Assembly (NCBI RefSeq): GCF_000026945.1
Contig: NC_012860.1
Location: 744,001-808,000, forward strand
Length of the DNA: 64,000 nucleotides
Source of the DNA: Candida dubliniensis CD36
Taxonomy: Eukaryota > Ascomycota > Pichiomycetes > Serinales > Debaryomycetaceae
Reading direction: 5' to 3'
In this document: piece by piece, positions 28,649-38,012 of the stretch
Layout of the letters: each line of letters begins with the position of its first letter
Position numbering within the stretch: the first letter of the stretch is position 1
Made by a program: the position numbers and the translations under genes
The notes under the pieces: model-generated
The model's database searches: none
Told to the model about the DNA's origin: nothing
Seen by the model: the letters and a program-made list of their open reading frames with translations, nothing else

Positions 28649-29373
28649 CTAATAAACGAAACCCAAAATTTTACCTGAAACATGCTTTCTTCTAGCCTCT
28701 TCGTGGTCCATGATACCAGCAGAAGTGGTCAAAATAACATAACCGAATTGTCTGGCTGGTAATAAGTTATCTGTCCATCTTTCAATGTCATTAATTTTGA
28801 CATTGAATCTTGGTTGAATAACACCACATTTGTTTAATCTACCGTTTAATTGAACAACAATCTTACCTGATCTATGATCATCAATGTATTCAAATTCACC
28901 AATATAACCTAAGTTAAGTTTGTTAGTAATAAGCTCTTTCCTCCCTCCATTTGTTGTTTTGGGCCAAAAAAAAAAAAAATTGATTAAATTGGAACAAAAA
29001 TAGTATGAAAATGTACAGGAAAAGTAAACGATCGATACAATCAAAATGTTATCCATCGTGTAAGAAGCATTTCCAGCTTTTGTTTTTCCGAATACTTAAA
29101 AGACAGAAAGGGACTGATAGTTTTTTTCAAAACACCGATCAAGCCATCCAGTTATCAATTCGGGTGAAAAAAAAAAATTTAAAGTGAATAGAACTCTTTA
29201 ATCAAATAATATCCCATTATATCGGAAAAAAAATACATACCATGCTTTTGCATAACAGTTAAAAGTTTAATGATAACCTTTGAAGATGGTCTAATCAAAA
29301 CTTGACGCTTACCAGTTTTTTCAGCGTTATTAATAGCATTTAAAGCATCAGCCAAGACAGAAGTTCTAGTCAT
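28649..29373 (-). CDS. RPS22: 40S ribosomal protein S22 (uS8), two introns
   Basis: Coding exons are 29373-29241 and 28908-28649. Together they give 130 residues, the exact family length. The N-terminal exon encodes [19 protein letters not shown] and the C-terminal exon begins in [15 protein letters not shown] and ends [11 protein letters not shown]. The protein is the small-subunit protein uS8 (S15a in animals). A Gly codon is split at the junction. A further intron lies in the 5'UTR (29380-29792). S. cerevisiae RPS22B also carries a 5'UTR intron and a coding intron, so this is a similar arrangement. The gene is divergent from TTI1. Confidence 0.97.
28909..29240 (-). other. Coding intron of RPS22 (332 nt)
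   Basis: Minus-strand donor GTATGT at 29240-29235, branch point TACTAAC at 28928-28922 and acceptor TAG ending at 28909. It is long for this genome (79 and 61 nt in the other introns here). The corresponding intron of S. cerevisiae RPS22B hosts the H/ACA snoRNA snR44, so a snoRNA is possible, but I could not fold one convincingly by eye. Confidence 0.92.
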
Positions 29374-29379
29374 CTTAAT

Positions 29380-29792
29380 CTATATTGAAATGCAGTTAGT
29401 ATACAAAATCCAACGAGTCTAATTCTTTATACTTAGATCAGCCACATGAGTGTCCAACATTACATCGGAGTCATGAGCAAAATAAAACAAAACTGAAAAA
29501 AAGGTATCGTGGGTATCAGTATTCTCTTGGAAACTATCCTTATACTGTTGAAATAAAGCCTGAATCCATAGTTTGAGCAGAGTCAAACTAGATGTATCTT
29601 TACAGTATGAGTTCTCCCAAATAAACCAAAGAATATTTGAAGTGAACCCTACTGTAATGAACAACCAAAGAATGTACTGATTCCAAAATACCAAGTAAAA
29701 CAACATCCACATGCTTCAAAAAAAAAAAGACTCAAAAATATGAAGTCACTAAAAACTTCATGGGGCAATCTAAATTGGAATACTTAACATAC
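29380..29792 (-). other. 5'UTR intron of RPS22 (413 nt)
   Basis: Minus-strand donor GTATGT at 29792-29787, branch point TACTAAC at 29401-29395 and acceptor TAG ending at 29380, six bases before the RPS22 ATG. A 97-codon open frame (29712-29419) lies wholly inside it and is therefore probably not a gene. Confidence 0.75.
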
Positions 29793-30045
29793 GTATTATT
29801 TGTTGTTGTTTATAATTGTTAAGGAAGAAAGAGTTGGAAATATTCTGGTGAAAAAATTTTTTTTTTTTTCCTTTTCACTTTTCCAACACACAAGTTTTCA
29901 AGATTTTTCCCAAGCTCATTGTAAAATCAGGCATGTCATTGTATGCACTACGTACCGTTGTGCACGACTTCCTTCCTGTATAACTTGAAAATCATTAAAA
30001 CACGATTCTAAAGAGTTCTAGAATGAATACTACGACAAGCACGTC

Positions 30046-33000
30046 GTGATGGCATCAAGTTCACAATTATCGACTTCAGCCAATGAATTGAGTCAAAATG
30101 AAAGACTATTGTCCCTGCTGTTATTTGACAAGGTAAGACCGGTTTGCATAGAATTATCAGAGGCTTCAATTGTGCAACCACTCAACACAAACAAAGTTGT
30201 CAATTTGATGATATCAATTGAGGACATTCTTAAAAGGCATCATGATGAGTATTATAGTAATGGAAATTTTAAGATTTATCAAATATCACCCAAGCTAGCT
30301 GATTATATCTTTTATCCCTTATCCAATATATTGAAACAGCCAGTTTTAGATGATACTATTATACAGCATTTGTTCGGAATAATTGGATTCTTGGTTGAAT
30401 ATTCTTGGAGCTTCAATGTTAATTTTGTTCTTACCGATCAACTACTTCCTTTAGCGATATACCTTTCCAGTGGAGATTTGAGCAGGGAACCATTACCTAT
30501 AACAACGAAATCCATACAATTCAAACTAGCAACAGTTGCTGTGCTATATAATATTACGAGTACTTTAAACAAGGAATATTTTCAATACCAAACTGAAAAA
30601 AGGCTATTGTTTATAAGCAATGTCATAACTATTTGCTTAAGTATCATAGTTAATCTGCGAGTGGACTCTCAAGATACAATACAGTTGGTTCTCAAATGTC
30701 TTGATTTAATCTCCAACGTTAAAAAATATTTGAATTCGAGCCAGCTATCCATTATTCTTCCAGGCATTGTTTCCTCTATAACTAAATTTATATCTTTAAA
30801 CTCGAATTTGAATTATCAAATCATAATTCAATCTTTGCGATTATTATCAGGTTTCATATGTGTTTCATTCAATGATAGAGAGTTGGATGCGCAAATTGAG
30901 TTAAATGAAGGTGTAAATAATATTTCAGATATTCATATTGTGTGGGACGATGATAATGAGACTTTGGACAACAATTCAATATTTTCAGATGTCACCATTA
31001 CAGAAAATGATCATAGATCAAATGTATGGTTAAAGGCAACTTCCAAACAGTTGAAATTATCATTGATAATTATCTTCAAGTCGATACTACTTGGTCCAAA
31101 AAATAGACAACGGTTAAGATCCAAACAAGAATTGTACGACGAGGTTCTTGAATTTGTTAAGACTGTTTTGAAAAACTGTTTCAACAGTTTGTTTAAAGAG
31201 TTTGCTTCATTAGCAGTTGACATAGTCTCAATTCTTGGATACGTAACATCCGAAGACAACAAAGAAATAGCAGAGAAAGCAGACAAACTATCAAATACCA
31301 TATGCATGGTTATAGAAGGCCAAACCAACAAAGAGGAAGTTTTTTTTGAATTAGTTAAAGCGAAACTTTCTGATTTGATTGATAATAAATTATCAGGGAT
31401 TGTTTTTACCTTAGATGAAGACAAGATAGCGTTGACTGTAGGAACAATGATGTTTAATTTTAGTCTTTTGCTATGTTTATCAAGAAGAGCAAGACTTGAT
31501 TTTGATGACTTGGATTCGTTGAAACAAAGATGTTTGGCTTTATTAATAGAATATGTTGCGGATATGTTTAAATTCGAGAGTTCCAAACAGATCAAAGGTT
31601 CCAGGAGTGGCGGATTACTCGAAACAACCGAAATGACAAATGAACTAGACTCTATCGAACTACCTGCGTACATTAACGCAAAAGGTGTTGTGAAACAAGA
31701 ACCATCGAAGAAAGAACACGACAGGAGGGCTCATATTCATAATTTGAAAACAATTTCTCGTAATTGGACCACCAGTGAAATTAATAATTCTCCTGGCAGT
31801 ACACTAATTGGTATCAGTTCAAAGTTTTCTGAGAGAATACTACGGAACTTTATTAGTTATTTATCAGGCTTAAAATATGAATCTGCTAACAATTCAACGT
31901 TGACAGAATTAGAGAACATATTTGAATTAGCTGACAATAATGATGTGATTGCAAAAAGCACTACGCTTTGGGTTGCTTCTAGCTACTGTGAACTTCCCCT
32001 CAGCAAGCTAGGTAACTTTGACTTAGGAGACTACTTGGTTTTAGACAATGAGGAAGATATGGAAATAGATGATGATACCAAAGAAATGTCCTTTTTAGTT
32101 TTATCAAGGGCAGAAGAACTACTTGAAGAGATTTCCGAGAGCCAAGAGAAGTGCTCTTCGCAAACTTACATTTTAGCATACAGTGCAGCATTACAAGCAA
32201 TTAAAGTGATTACTGGCTCAATCTCACTTGATCAGTTTAGAACTAACTTTTTAATGGATCACTTGTTGTCGGTATTTCAAGCATTAACGTATAATGATAT
32301 GCCGGAGATACAGTTGCAGGCACAGTCGATGTTGAAAGTAGTATTGGATACATATTATAATGGATCGATGGTCAACTTGATTTCTGATAACCTGGATTAC
32401 CTAATAGATAGCATAAGTTTGCAGATGTCGGTGGCTAGTAATTTAACCCCAATGCTTCCAGGTATTCTTTTGATCATTATAAAAGTGGCCGGAATACAAT
32501 TATTGGAGTCAAATCAATTGCATGATGTTTTAACTGATATATTTGTGATACTTGACTCATATCATGGTTACAATAAACTTGTTGAGAGCTTTTTCATAGT
32601 GTTTGAAGCTTTAATAGATCAGATTCATGATAAGTTCGACAGTCAACTCAAAGTCAATTTTGAGGAGTCTCCAAAAGTCAACACTTCATTGTATAAACCA
32701 TGGGGAATGACAAATAAGGATCAGCTTTTGGAACTACTTGACGAGTCAAACAAAATGGTTGATAAATATGAAGGCTATGATAGCAATAAAGAGTATTTTA
32801 AAAGAAAAGCCGATTTGCCTTTTTCAGAGATGCAAACAGATTCTGATGACGAAGAGGAGGAGGAGGATAATGAAGCAAACATTGATGACGATGAAGAAGA
32901 AAAAGAAGAAACTTGGGGCTCACCTATCTCAAAGGATGTTTATATGATTTTGCTACGAATATTTAATTATGGTTTTACATTGATATCACAGGAATCTTAC

Positions 33001-33582
33001 ACGTTGAAAACACAAATTATTAAAACACTACGATTGCTATTGCCGTTACTTTGCACAAATTACAAGTTATTATTACCAGTTTTGGCCACGAATTGGCAAT
33101 TACTAATTGCTTTGGTGATAGGTTCTCAATCGTTATCTACAAGCATTGAAAGTAATGGACTTTACGCTTCTGAAGATATTGGTGTTATGACCCAAGCCCT
33201 TCAGTTTGTGACTGAAATATTAGAAGAGGATAAAAAGAGATATGAACATTTCTTTAATAAAAAGTTTCAGGAAGCTTGGGATTTCATATCCCGATACTCA
33301 AAACTAGTACCCCAAAGAGAAGTCAAATCAACAAATAATATTACGGAACAAAAACAACTAGTGGTTTCCGAAAAAGCGATATATATTTTCAGAAATTATC
33401 CATTACTAAAGACATCTCTAGTAACATTTTTAATTACTGGTGTACAAAATTATGAAAAAATGATACCAGATATTCACCGCTTTGAGATTATCAAATTATG
33501 TTACGAATTGCAAATTCCTCAAAACATTCATTTGTCTAGGGATACAATGGGTATATTAGAAGTTCTTAAAAATGCAACCTAA
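30046..33582 (+). CDS. TTI1: Tti1, Tel2-interacting HEAT-repeat protein
   Basis: A 1178-residue, wholly alpha-helical protein of the Tti1 family (S. cerevisiae Tti1 is about 1040 residues). Family-like blocks are FYPLSNILKQPVLDDTIIQHLFGIIGFLVEYSW near residue 95, LLGPKNRQRLRSKQELYDEVLEFV near 350, and the HEAT-rich C-terminus ending HRFEIIKLCYELQIPQNIH. An acidic stretch (DSDDEEEEEDNEANIDDDEEEKEE) near residue 930-955 is typical. With Tel2 and Tti2 it forms the TTT complex, an Hsp90 co-chaperone for PIKK kinases such as TOR and Tel1/Mec1. MMASSSQ offers two start codons one residue apart. Upstream it shares about 250 bases with the RPS22 promoter. Confidence 0.88.
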   Translation: MMASSSQLSTSANELSQNERLLSLLLFDKVRPVCIELSEASIVQPLNTNKVVNLMISIEDILKRHHDEYYSNGNFKIYQISPKLADYIFYPLSNILKQPVLDDTIIQHLFGIIGFLVEYSWSFNVNFVLTDQLLPLAIYLSSGDLSREPLPITTKSIQFKLATVAVLYNITSTLNKEYFQYQTEKRLLFISNVITICLSIIVNLRVDSQDTIQLVLKCLDLISNVKKYLNSSQLSIILPGIVSSITKFISLNSNLNYQIIIQSLRLLSGFICVSFNDRELDAQIELNEGVNNISDIHIVWDDDNETLDNNSIFSDVTITENDHRSNVWLKATSKQLKLSLIIIFKSILLGPKNRQRLRSKQELYDEVLEFVKTVLKNCFNSLFKEFASLAVDIVSILGYVTSEDNKEIAEKADKLSNTICMVIEGQTNKEEVFFELVKAKLSDLIDNKLSGIVFTLDEDKIALTVGTMMFNFSLLLCLSRRARLDFDDLDSLKQRCLALLIEYVADMFKFESSKQIKGSRSGGLLETTEMTNELDSIELPAYINAKGVVKQEPSKKEHDRRAHIHNLKTISRNWTTSEINNSPGSTLIGISSKFSERILRNFISYLSGLKYESANNSTLTELENIFELADNNDVIAKSTTLWVASSYCELPLSKLGNFDLGDYLVLDNEEDMEIDDDTKEMSFLVLSRAEELLEEISESQEKCSSQTYILAYSAALQAIKVITGSISLDQFRTNFLMDHLLSVFQALTYNDMPEIQLQAQSMLKVVLDTYYNGSMVNLISDNLDYLIDSISLQMSVASNLTPMLPGILLIIIKVAGIQLLESNQLHDVLTDIFVILDSYHGYNKLVESFFIVFEALIDQIHDKFDSQLKVNFEESPKVNTSLYKPWGMTNKDQLLELLDESNKMVDKYEGYDSNKEYFKRKADLPFSEMQTDSDDEEEEEDNEANIDDDEEEKEETWGSPISKDVYMILLRIFNYGFTLISQESYTLKTQIIKTLRLLLPLLCTNYKLLLPVLATNWQLLIALVIGSQSLSTSIESNGLYASEDIGVMTQALQFVTEILEEDKKRYEHFFNKKFQEAWDFISRYSKLVPQREVKSTNNITEQKQLVVSEKAIYIFRNYPLLKTSLVTFLITGVQNYEKMIPDIHRFEIIKLCYELQIPQNIHLSRDTMGILEVLKNAT

Positions 33583-33621
33583 GACCTGTATATTTCTTTC
33601 TAATAAATACAATAAAATACA

Positions 33622-34341
33622 TTAATCTTTCATTACTATGTCATCATCACCACCTGTTGTACTTCTATCATCTTCAGTTGATACCAAATTCAGAATTACC
33701 GATTTCTTGACAGGAGTTTCGGAAGTTTTTAGCGACGTAGTCGAGTTTGCAATTGGAAAATTCAACGTTTGTTGACCTTTTGCCAACAAATCTTTCTTCA
33801 CAATATCACCTCCAGCTTGAGGGTTTGTATTGTCATCAATTTTATCTTTGGTGGTTTTCGGTGCTGTCTGTTTTACATTGATCTTTTTTTGTTGGACCAA
33901 TTCACCAACAGGTTGAGTTCGAGGTATAGTATCACTTAAAAAGTTTAAAGCATCATGACTAGCTACTGCATTTGAGAAATCTTTATACTGAATCTTTTTA
34001 CGCTTTTCCATTTTGGCCAACAAACTTGCCTGTTCAGCAAAATATTGAACAAACAATTCTGTAGCTAGGCCAGCAGTATAAACCGCACTTGCAGATGCAC
34101 CAGTGTATTCAGGATCCATTTTAAAAATTTTCTTGATTTTGGATATAGGTAAAGTGAGATTGTTCTGAAACTCATCTTGTTCTTGATTCAATTGAGGCTG
34201 TTGTTCTGGTTGTGGATCAGCTGCATTTTGGTCATCTGCTTTTGGTGTAGTTGTTATAAGTTCAGATTGAGAAGTTATTGTCGGTGTTTCTTCTCTTGGT
34301 TCTTGTGGTGAAAGAAGCTCTGATTGTTCTTTTTGGGACAT
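33622..34341 (-). CDS. DPB3: Histone-fold protein, Dpb3/Dls1-like (Pol epsilon or ISW2 complex)
   Basis: The call uses Met at 34341 (MSQKEQSELL), giving 239 residues. The frame runs up to 34485, but the longer version adds an odd Asn/Lys-rich head and covers the likely promoter. The histone fold spans about residues 65-145: LPISKIKKIFKMDPEY, then ASASAVYTAGLATELFVQYFAEQASLLAKMEKRKKIQYKDFSNAVASHDALNFL. This is the NF-YC-like CHRAC15/POLE4 type, as in Dpb3 of DNA polymerase epsilon and Dls1 of the ISW2 complex. The tail is low-complexity and ends in an acidic patch. An ACGCGT box lies 88 bases upstream, which favours a replication role. Dpb3 versus Dls1 is not settled by sequence. Confidence 0.82.
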   Translation of the reverse strand: MSQKEQSELLSPQEPREETPTITSQSELITTTPKADDQNAADPQPEQQPQLNQEQDEFQNNLTLPISKIKKIFKMDPEYTGASASAVYTAGLATELFVQYFAEQASLLAKMEKRKKIQYKDFSNAVASHDALNFLSDTIPRTQPVGELVQQKKINVKQTAPKTTKDKIDDNTNPQAGGDIVKKDLLAKGQQTLNFPIANSTTSLKTSETPVKKSVILNLVSTEDDRSTTGGDDDIVMKD

Positions 34342-34428
34342 AATGTTCTTGCCTTTATTGAGTTTGATTAGGTTTGAAAATGTTGAAAATACATTGTTGT
34401 GCTTTTTTATGATATTTTTTTTGTTTAT

Positions 34429-34434
34429 ACGCGT
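34429..34434. promoter_or_regulatory. MCB element (ACGCGT) upstream of the DPB3-like gene
   Basis: ACGCGT is the MluI cell-cycle box bound by MBF in front of G1/S replication genes. It sits 88 bases upstream of the proposed start codon. Four other ACGCGT copies occur in the window (21802, 50273, 53008 and 56478), about the number expected by chance, so the support comes from the gene it precedes. Confidence 0.45.
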
Positions 34435-34550
34435 GTTATGAGAATCTACCCAAAAGTATATTTCAAGTGTCATCCGTGATGTCAATCTCAGTTGAGTATT
34501 TTTTCATGTCATTAAATTACTATTTACAAAACTATGCATTTCAGGCCAGT

Positions 34551-34570
34551 AATATATATATATATATATA
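34551..34570. repeat. (TA)n microsatellite
   Basis: About ten TA units in the 235-base gap between the DPB3-like gene and the MRPL27 stop codon. Confidence 0.75.
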
Positions 34571-34576
34571 CACTAA

Positions 34577-35083
34577 CTAATTCTTTATGCCTTCGACGCC
34601 CATACTTTCTTTCCTTTCTGCTTCCAATATATCTGGATGTACAATTCTATGTATATAACCTTCCTGTTCTAAGTCAACATCACTATAGTTGGCACCATAT
34701 TCAATGAAGTTCCTTGCATTATGAAATGCCAATTCAGGGCTTTTGAAATGATCACGATAGCCTACCACTTGTTGGATGAATTTTGGTGATTTTGGCGATA
34801 CCAATGCCTTCAATTCAGTATTGTTCAAACCTTCGGGAACTACATATGTTCTCACCTTTTCCCAGTTGATATGATATCTACCTCTTGAATCCCAACTACC
34901 TATACCTGAAGAACGAGTACCTTTATAATAATGTTTGTTACCTTGTTTACCAGTTAATGCATGTCTTTTCGAACCTGATTTTAGTTGACCATAGTACAAT
35001 GTACCATCTCTAAAAGTTTGCCATGGTCTTCTCAATGCATTTGACACAGACACTTGGAAATTTAATACTTGAGAAACTCTCAT
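34577..35083 (-). CDS. MRPL27: Mitochondrial large ribosomal subunit protein mL41
   Basis: A 168-residue protein matching S. cerevisiae MrpL27 (146 residues). Conserved blocks are NALRRPWQTFRDGTLYYG, KRHALTGKQGNKHYYKGTRSSGIGSWD and INWEKVRTYVVPEGLNNTELKALVSP. The protein is a large-subunit component of the mitoribosome (mL41 in current naming). The N-terminus MRVSQVLNFQVSVSNALRR is basic and likely acts in import. The C-terminal 40 residues are an extension relative to budding yeast. Confidence 0.93.
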   Translation of the reverse strand: MRVSQVLNFQVSVSNALRRPWQTFRDGTLYYGQLKSGSKRHALTGKQGNKHYYKGTRSSGIGSWDSRGRYHINWEKVRTYVVPEGLNNTELKALVSPKSPKFIQQVVGYRDHFKSPELAFHNARNFIEYGANYSDVDLEQEGYIHRIVHPDILEAERKESMGVEGIKN

Positions 35084-35542
35084 CTCTATACTTTAGGACC
35101 TGATTGGATGTTTGCTAAATAATTAAAAGAGAGAAAATTTTTTTTTTTTTTTTTTTTGGGCGCAAGTTTTCTCAAGCTTTGAATCCCCAAAACTCCAAGA
35201 GTTATTAACGATAAAGTCCCATGGATAAGGGGAAACAGAATCAACACCTATAAAACTATATACTATATGGGATAATCGAAACCAATTGAGAAATACCCAA
35301 GTCTTGTCTCAAGACAAAACAGAGACAAGGTCATTCAGACTGTTTTTTTTTTTTTATTAAATGGGTTGGTTGCTATGGATTCCATTTCTGGGCAGAAATA
35401 CACGAATAATTATAGTGAAACTAAACTTACCAATACAAGTTCAGATTTAAGAATTTGATGTGTGTTTCTTTTTTAAAAGTTGACCAAAGATAACGTTTCC
35501 TTTACTACTTTTGAATAAAACAGCCCTTCGAAAGATACTATA
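35084..35542. other. Divergent intergenic region, MRPL27 and 79-residue gene
   Basis: About 460 bases acting as promoter for both genes. It has a long poly-T run at about 35139-35157 and another near 35342-35356. No other feature seen. Confidence 0.5.
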
Positions 35543-35782
35543 ATGAAAGTCCCACCAGAAAAGCCATCTAATATTGGTACATTTTCGCCTCAACAAGGCT
35601 ATTCAACTGACGTGCACGTCAAAACACACAAATATACAGATAAGCCAACCCCGATTCGCCCCAATCAAAATAAAGCATACGGTTATGTCGCAGATCATTT
35701 AGATAGTAACCATAGAAAGAAATATGCAAAAGAGGGTGGCAAAAAGTTGTTTGATATATTGCTCGGCATTATATGTAGATAA
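35543..35782 (+). CDS. Small protein of unknown function (79 residues)
   Basis: A 79-residue frame with a normal start. The N-terminal part is Pro-rich and polar (MKVPPEKPSNIGTFSPQQGY) and the middle is basic. A short hydrophobic end (LFDILLGIICR) could be a membrane or peripheral anchor and carries one Cys. The sequence is compositionally balanced and reads like a real protein, but I recognise no family. It lies between MRPL27 (divergent) and DAO (convergent, 29 bases between stops), the spacing of a genuine small gene. Confidence 0.6.
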   Translation: MKVPPEKPSNIGTFSPQQGYSTDVHVKTHKYTDKPTPIRPNQNKAYGYVADHLDSNHRKKYAKEGGKKLFDILLGIICR

Positions 35783-35811
35783 TGGTATAGAGTGTCTGTA
35801 TAATTTATAAC

Positions 35812-36897
35812 TTATAATTTTGCTTTGAGTTTACGTAACTCTTTTTCCATAATGTCAACTACTAACTTACTCAAACCGAAACTTCCTTGGTACCCTCCGG
35901 CACCAGCTCCATAATTGTGAATTAACCATTTGTATTTTTTGTCTAATTCTACTCTTGCTCCATCCTCTCTAAATGGTCTGAACCCCACGTTTACTTTAAG
36001 AATCTCAATCTTACTAGGGTTATTTTTGTAATTGGGGTCAATCAACTCTGGTGCATATTTGATGGCTCTTTTTATAATTCTTGCAGTCAATTCTTTGTCT
36101 TCTGAAACAGAGGTTTCACCTTCCAAAAAGCAACCACCTATAATAGTGCCACCTTCCTTCCTAGGCATCATATACAACATTTCATTGGGTAATCCAGGAA
36201 ACCCTTCAACACCCAACTGTATTTTAGCATTGTTTTTGACGAGCAAAACTTGACCCCGTACTGGGAAATTGAACTTTTTATCTTCTACTCCCCTTATTTT
36301 GGATGCGTTCAATCCAGCAGCATTGATAACATAGTCAGCTTTCTTACCAGAACTATGAAACTTTCGGACATCTTCAATATGATGGATTCGAGGGATTCTT
36401 CTAACTACGTTTCCAATCTCTTTGTTTTGTTGTACAAGATAATCCAAATATGTGGGAACAGATATAACAACGCCTTTGAATTTGTGAGCAAAAGCTATTC
36501 CTTCGGGCAATTTCAGTTTATCGACAATCTCAAACCCGTCAACAAAATCCTTGAACCAAGGAATAAACTTTCTGTAATTACCGTTATTTGAAGTAACTTC
36601 ATAATCTGTATACATTGAAAGATTATCAACCACCCAAATACCAGATCTGGGATCAGCTGCAGCAAGCTGTAAAAACTTTTTGTAACCAGGCTTATCAATT
36701 TCCTGTAAACGTTTATCTTCAGGAGTTGCAAACGAATGCCAATTGGCCCCTGCAAAAGGCGAGGTGTATGTGTGATCAATGTCGCCTGGTAAATGCTCTG
36801 CCGCTATCGTTATATCAAGTTCAGCATTGGAACGCTTCAATTCGAGGGCTGTTGTCAATCCAATTACCCCAGCTCCTAATACAACAACCAGTGCCAT
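35812..36897 (-). CDS. Peroxisomal D-amino-acid oxidase
   Basis: A 361-residue FAD oxidoreductase. The FAD motif VVVLGAGVIGLTTALEL is at residues 4-20. The DAO pattern continues with YTSPFAGANWHSFA near 45, YVINAAGLNASKIRG, PVRGQVLLVK, the substrate-binding Arg in VGFRPFREDGARVE near 305, and HNYGAGAGGYQGSFG near 330. The last three residues, AKL, are a type 1 peroxisomal targeting signal. The enzyme turns neutral D-amino acids into 2-oxo acids, ammonia and hydrogen peroxide, and lets yeasts use D-amino acids as nitrogen. D-aspartate oxidase is a close relative and cannot be excluded. Candida genomes carry more than one DAO gene, so no symbol is given. Confidence 0.9.
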   Translation of the reverse strand: MALVVVLGAGVIGLTTALELKRSNAELDITIAAEHLPGDIDHTYTSPFAGANWHSFATPEDKRLQEIDKPGYKKFLQLAAADPRSGIWVVDNLSMYTDYEVTSNNGNYRKFIPWFKDFVDGFEIVDKLKLPEGIAFAHKFKGVVISVPTYLDYLVQQNKEIGNVVRRIPRIHHIEDVRKFHSSGKKADYVINAAGLNASKIRGVEDKKFNFPVRGQVLLVKNNAKIQLGVEGFPGLPNEMLYMMPRKEGGTIIGGCFLEGETSVSEDKELTARIIKRAIKYAPELIDPNYKNNPSKIEILKVNVGFRPFREDGARVELDKKYKWLIHNYGAGAGGYQGSFGLSKLVVDIMEKELRKLKAKL

Positions 36898-37301
36898 TGA
36901 TATAAATTAAAGTCGTTATTATCGAAGATGCGGAGGAAAAGAAATAACCAAGAAGAAAAAAGTGGAGCAAGATCAGCCAACCAAAATGATTTGTCAGTTA
37001 TAACGACAAAAAGGGGGAAAAAAAAACAAAAAGTCGCAAGAAATGTCGTTGTTCCTCTGGGCGATACTAAAGGCCAAAACTGCCCTTGACATGACATAAG
37101 GTAATAAAGGAAACAAGAATAGATTCAATCATTGATTGAACAATTGAATCAGAGCTGAGGACAAAGATACAGAAGTTTAGATCTGTAAAGTTTAGGGTTT
37201 TTTTAACCTTCTTTGAAGAAATCTTGCTGGCAGATATAAGTTATTGTTATTTTAACCTGTTTCGAGAGTGATACAAACAACGAAAAAAAAAAAAAAAAAT
37301 A

Positions 37302-37318
37302 CAGCCAGCCAGCCAGCC
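37302..37318. repeat. Tandem CAGC repeat (four overlapping CCAGCC)
   Basis: Four successive CAGC units followed by C. Each junction contains CCAGC, the core of the Ace2/Swi5 zinc-finger site. It lies about 1.3 kb upstream of ENG1, so the regulatory reading is tentative. Confidence 0.6.
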
Positions 37319-38006
37319 TTTAAATTTCTTAGCATCTCATCATCATCCAGATCAAAAACAAAATATGCAAGTTGTCAACCTTGATTTTGTTTATTTACTT
37401 TGATTTAGACAAATGATCATTAGACGTTATTGATTCTGATCTTTACCATCTTTAGATTTAGAGTATCATTAGTAATTGCAAATGAAAATAATATAATGGA
37501 GTTAAAAATTGTGGTGTGCACAACTTTTCTTTTTAGTTATTTTATTATTTATCAACACAACACAAACTGTTCTGTCATTTAGATGTAATATCCTATATAA
37601 TAATAATTGAGAATATTGAAGTATTTTCTAGCTATATTTTCTACTCCTTTTTTTCTTTTTTTATTGGGCGGCATTCCCAGAGTAAGAATTTTTGTAATTG
37701 GTTGATATATAATATAATGTCAAATTTTATGCCATAAATCTAGGCGTGCATCTTTTCTTTTGCTTCTATTATTTCATTACATTCAACATCAGTAGAAGCA
37801 GGTACTAGCAAAAAGTATTATAATTTTTTAGTTTAAATCTAAAACCATTACTTGTTATCACTGCTGGCCACCATAGTTAATAGTAATTTGACTAGTCACT
37901 AACTTCATACTACATTACATTGAAAAAAACAAATCGTAACTTATTGTTAATAATTTTATTAAGAATTGAAAGGAAGAAAAAAAAAAAAGGTAACCTCCAA
38001 ACCACT

Positions 38007-38012
38007 GCTGGT
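38007..38012. promoter_or_regulatory. Candidate Ace2/Swi5 site (GCTGGT) upstream of ENG1
   Basis: GCTGGT is the core of the Ace2/Swi5 site and lies about 620 bases upstream of ENG1, a known Ace2 target in C. albicans and S. cerevisiae. The motif is short and could be chance. Confidence 0.35.
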
